A stretch of DNA of 5,073 nucleotides from Woeseia sp. (GTDB taxonomy: Bacteria > Pseudomonadota > Gammaproteobacteria > Steroidobacterales > Woeseiaceae). Below, in pieces: positions 4,675 to 5,073 of the stretch. Location of the stretch: the NCBI GenBank assembly GCA_018701055.1, contig JABIUH010000290.1, forward strand, positions 1-5,073, in the 5' to 3' direction. Under the pieces are notes generated by a model, which saw only the letters and a list, made by a program, of their open reading frames with translations, searched no databases and was not told the origin of the DNA. Every line of letters starts with the position of its first letter. Position 1 is the stretch's first letter. Both the position numbers and the translations under genes were made by a program.

Positions 4675-5073
4675 TTAGCACTTAGCGCCCATGTCCCGCG
4701 CGCGTTGCAAACTCTTGTCTAACTGTCGAGCGGTGTCGGAGAGACTCCAATCAGTTGAAGCCTCTGGCCAGCCGCCGACATGCTTCTCAACCAGGCGACT
4801 GAGGAAGGAGATGTGATCGTCGCGGGCATTGAGCGCCGGAATGTAACGCAACTCACCACCACCTGACGTCTTAAACAACTCAGCATTCTGTAGCTCGATC
4901 TCTTCCAGTGTTTCGAGGCAATCGGCAGCGAAACCGGGACAGACCACATCAATGTTGCCGACTTTTTCACGTCCCCATGTTTCTAAAGTCTCATCGGTAT
5001 AGGGGCGCAGCCACTCTTCCCGACCCACTCGCGATTGAAAGCTTAAATGCCATTCATCATCACTGAGTTCCAG
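4675..5073 (-). CDS. hemH: Ferrochelatase, C-terminal part (5' end beyond the window)
   Basis: The last 132 residues of ferrochelatase, which inserts Fe(2+) into protoporphyrin IX to make protoheme. The open frame runs without a stop to the window edge, so the internal GTG at 5026-5028 is not the true start. The visible part begins LELSDDEWHLSFQSRVGR and continues with EEWLRPYTDETL, which matches the FQS-[KR]-x-G-x-x-x-WLxPxTxE(T/S)[IL] region of the family. VVCPGFAADCLETLEEI follows, with the conserved active-site Glu (in LETLEE, equivalent to human E343) at residue 54 of this fragment. The active-site His lies upstream, off the window. Cysteines seen here are in VCPGF, in DCLE and at the final residue (AKC); these alone do not show the C-terminal cluster motif of [2Fe-2S] ferrochelatases. 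It is the upstream gene of a likely hemH-VOC operon. Confidence 0.95.
   Translation of the reverse strand: MELSDDEWHLSFQSRVGREEWLRPYTDETLETWGREKVGNIDVVCPGFAADCLETLEEIELQNAELFKTSGGGELRYIPALNARDDHISFLSRLVEKHVGGWPEASTDWSLSDTARQLDKSLQRARDMGAKC

Noticed and set aside
4675..5028. GTG at 5026-5028 as the start of a short protein
   Set aside because: The frame stays open to the window edge and the extra residues (SFQSRVGR) are conserved ferrochelatase sequence, so this is an internal Val codon.

Overview
This window looks like chromosomal DNA of a gammaproteobacterium. GC is near 50% by eye. The protein families (DUF3619/DUF3106-type envelope genes, a 5'-3' exonuclease, a fructosamine kinase, ferrochelatase) and the Shine-Dalgarno-led, tightly packed genes fit that group. 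I cannot place it further; a marine or Xanthomonadales-like lineage is only an impression. There is no tRNA, rRNA, CRISPR array, transposase or phage gene.

Left block (about 1-1149, + strand): three small envelope genes with overlapping ends. The first is a single-pass membrane protein resembling the DUF3619-type proteins often found next to an ECF-like sigma factor. The second is a tiny, very acidic secreted protein. The third is an arginine-rich secreted protein of the DUF3106 type, built from seven repeats of about 18 residues. In known genomes such sets follow a sigma-factor gene, which would lie just left of the window. The module has no assigned function and is the most promising candidate here for an undescribed system.

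Intergenic block (1150-1410): no gene. It holds a structured repeat-like element (1168-1260), a small G4/C4 hairpin and a perfect 15-base dyad just ahead of the next gene.

Middle block (1411-3871, + strand): an HNH endonuclease, then 20 bases later a stand-alone PolI-type 5'-3' exonuclease/flap endonuclease with a complete set of metal-binding carboxylates, then 41 bases later a fructosamine-kinase-family protein that may have its own promoter and a leaderless start.

Right block (3876-5073, - strand): the 3' part of hemH (ferrochelatase, last step of protoheme synthesis), followed 43 bases later by a two-domain VOC/glyoxalase-like protein. This unit converges on the fructosamine kinase gene with only 4 bases between the stop codons. 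The nuclease pair suggests nucleic-acid processing. The kinase and the glyoxalase-like protein both belong to families that deal with sugar or carbonyl damage, but a link between them is speculation.
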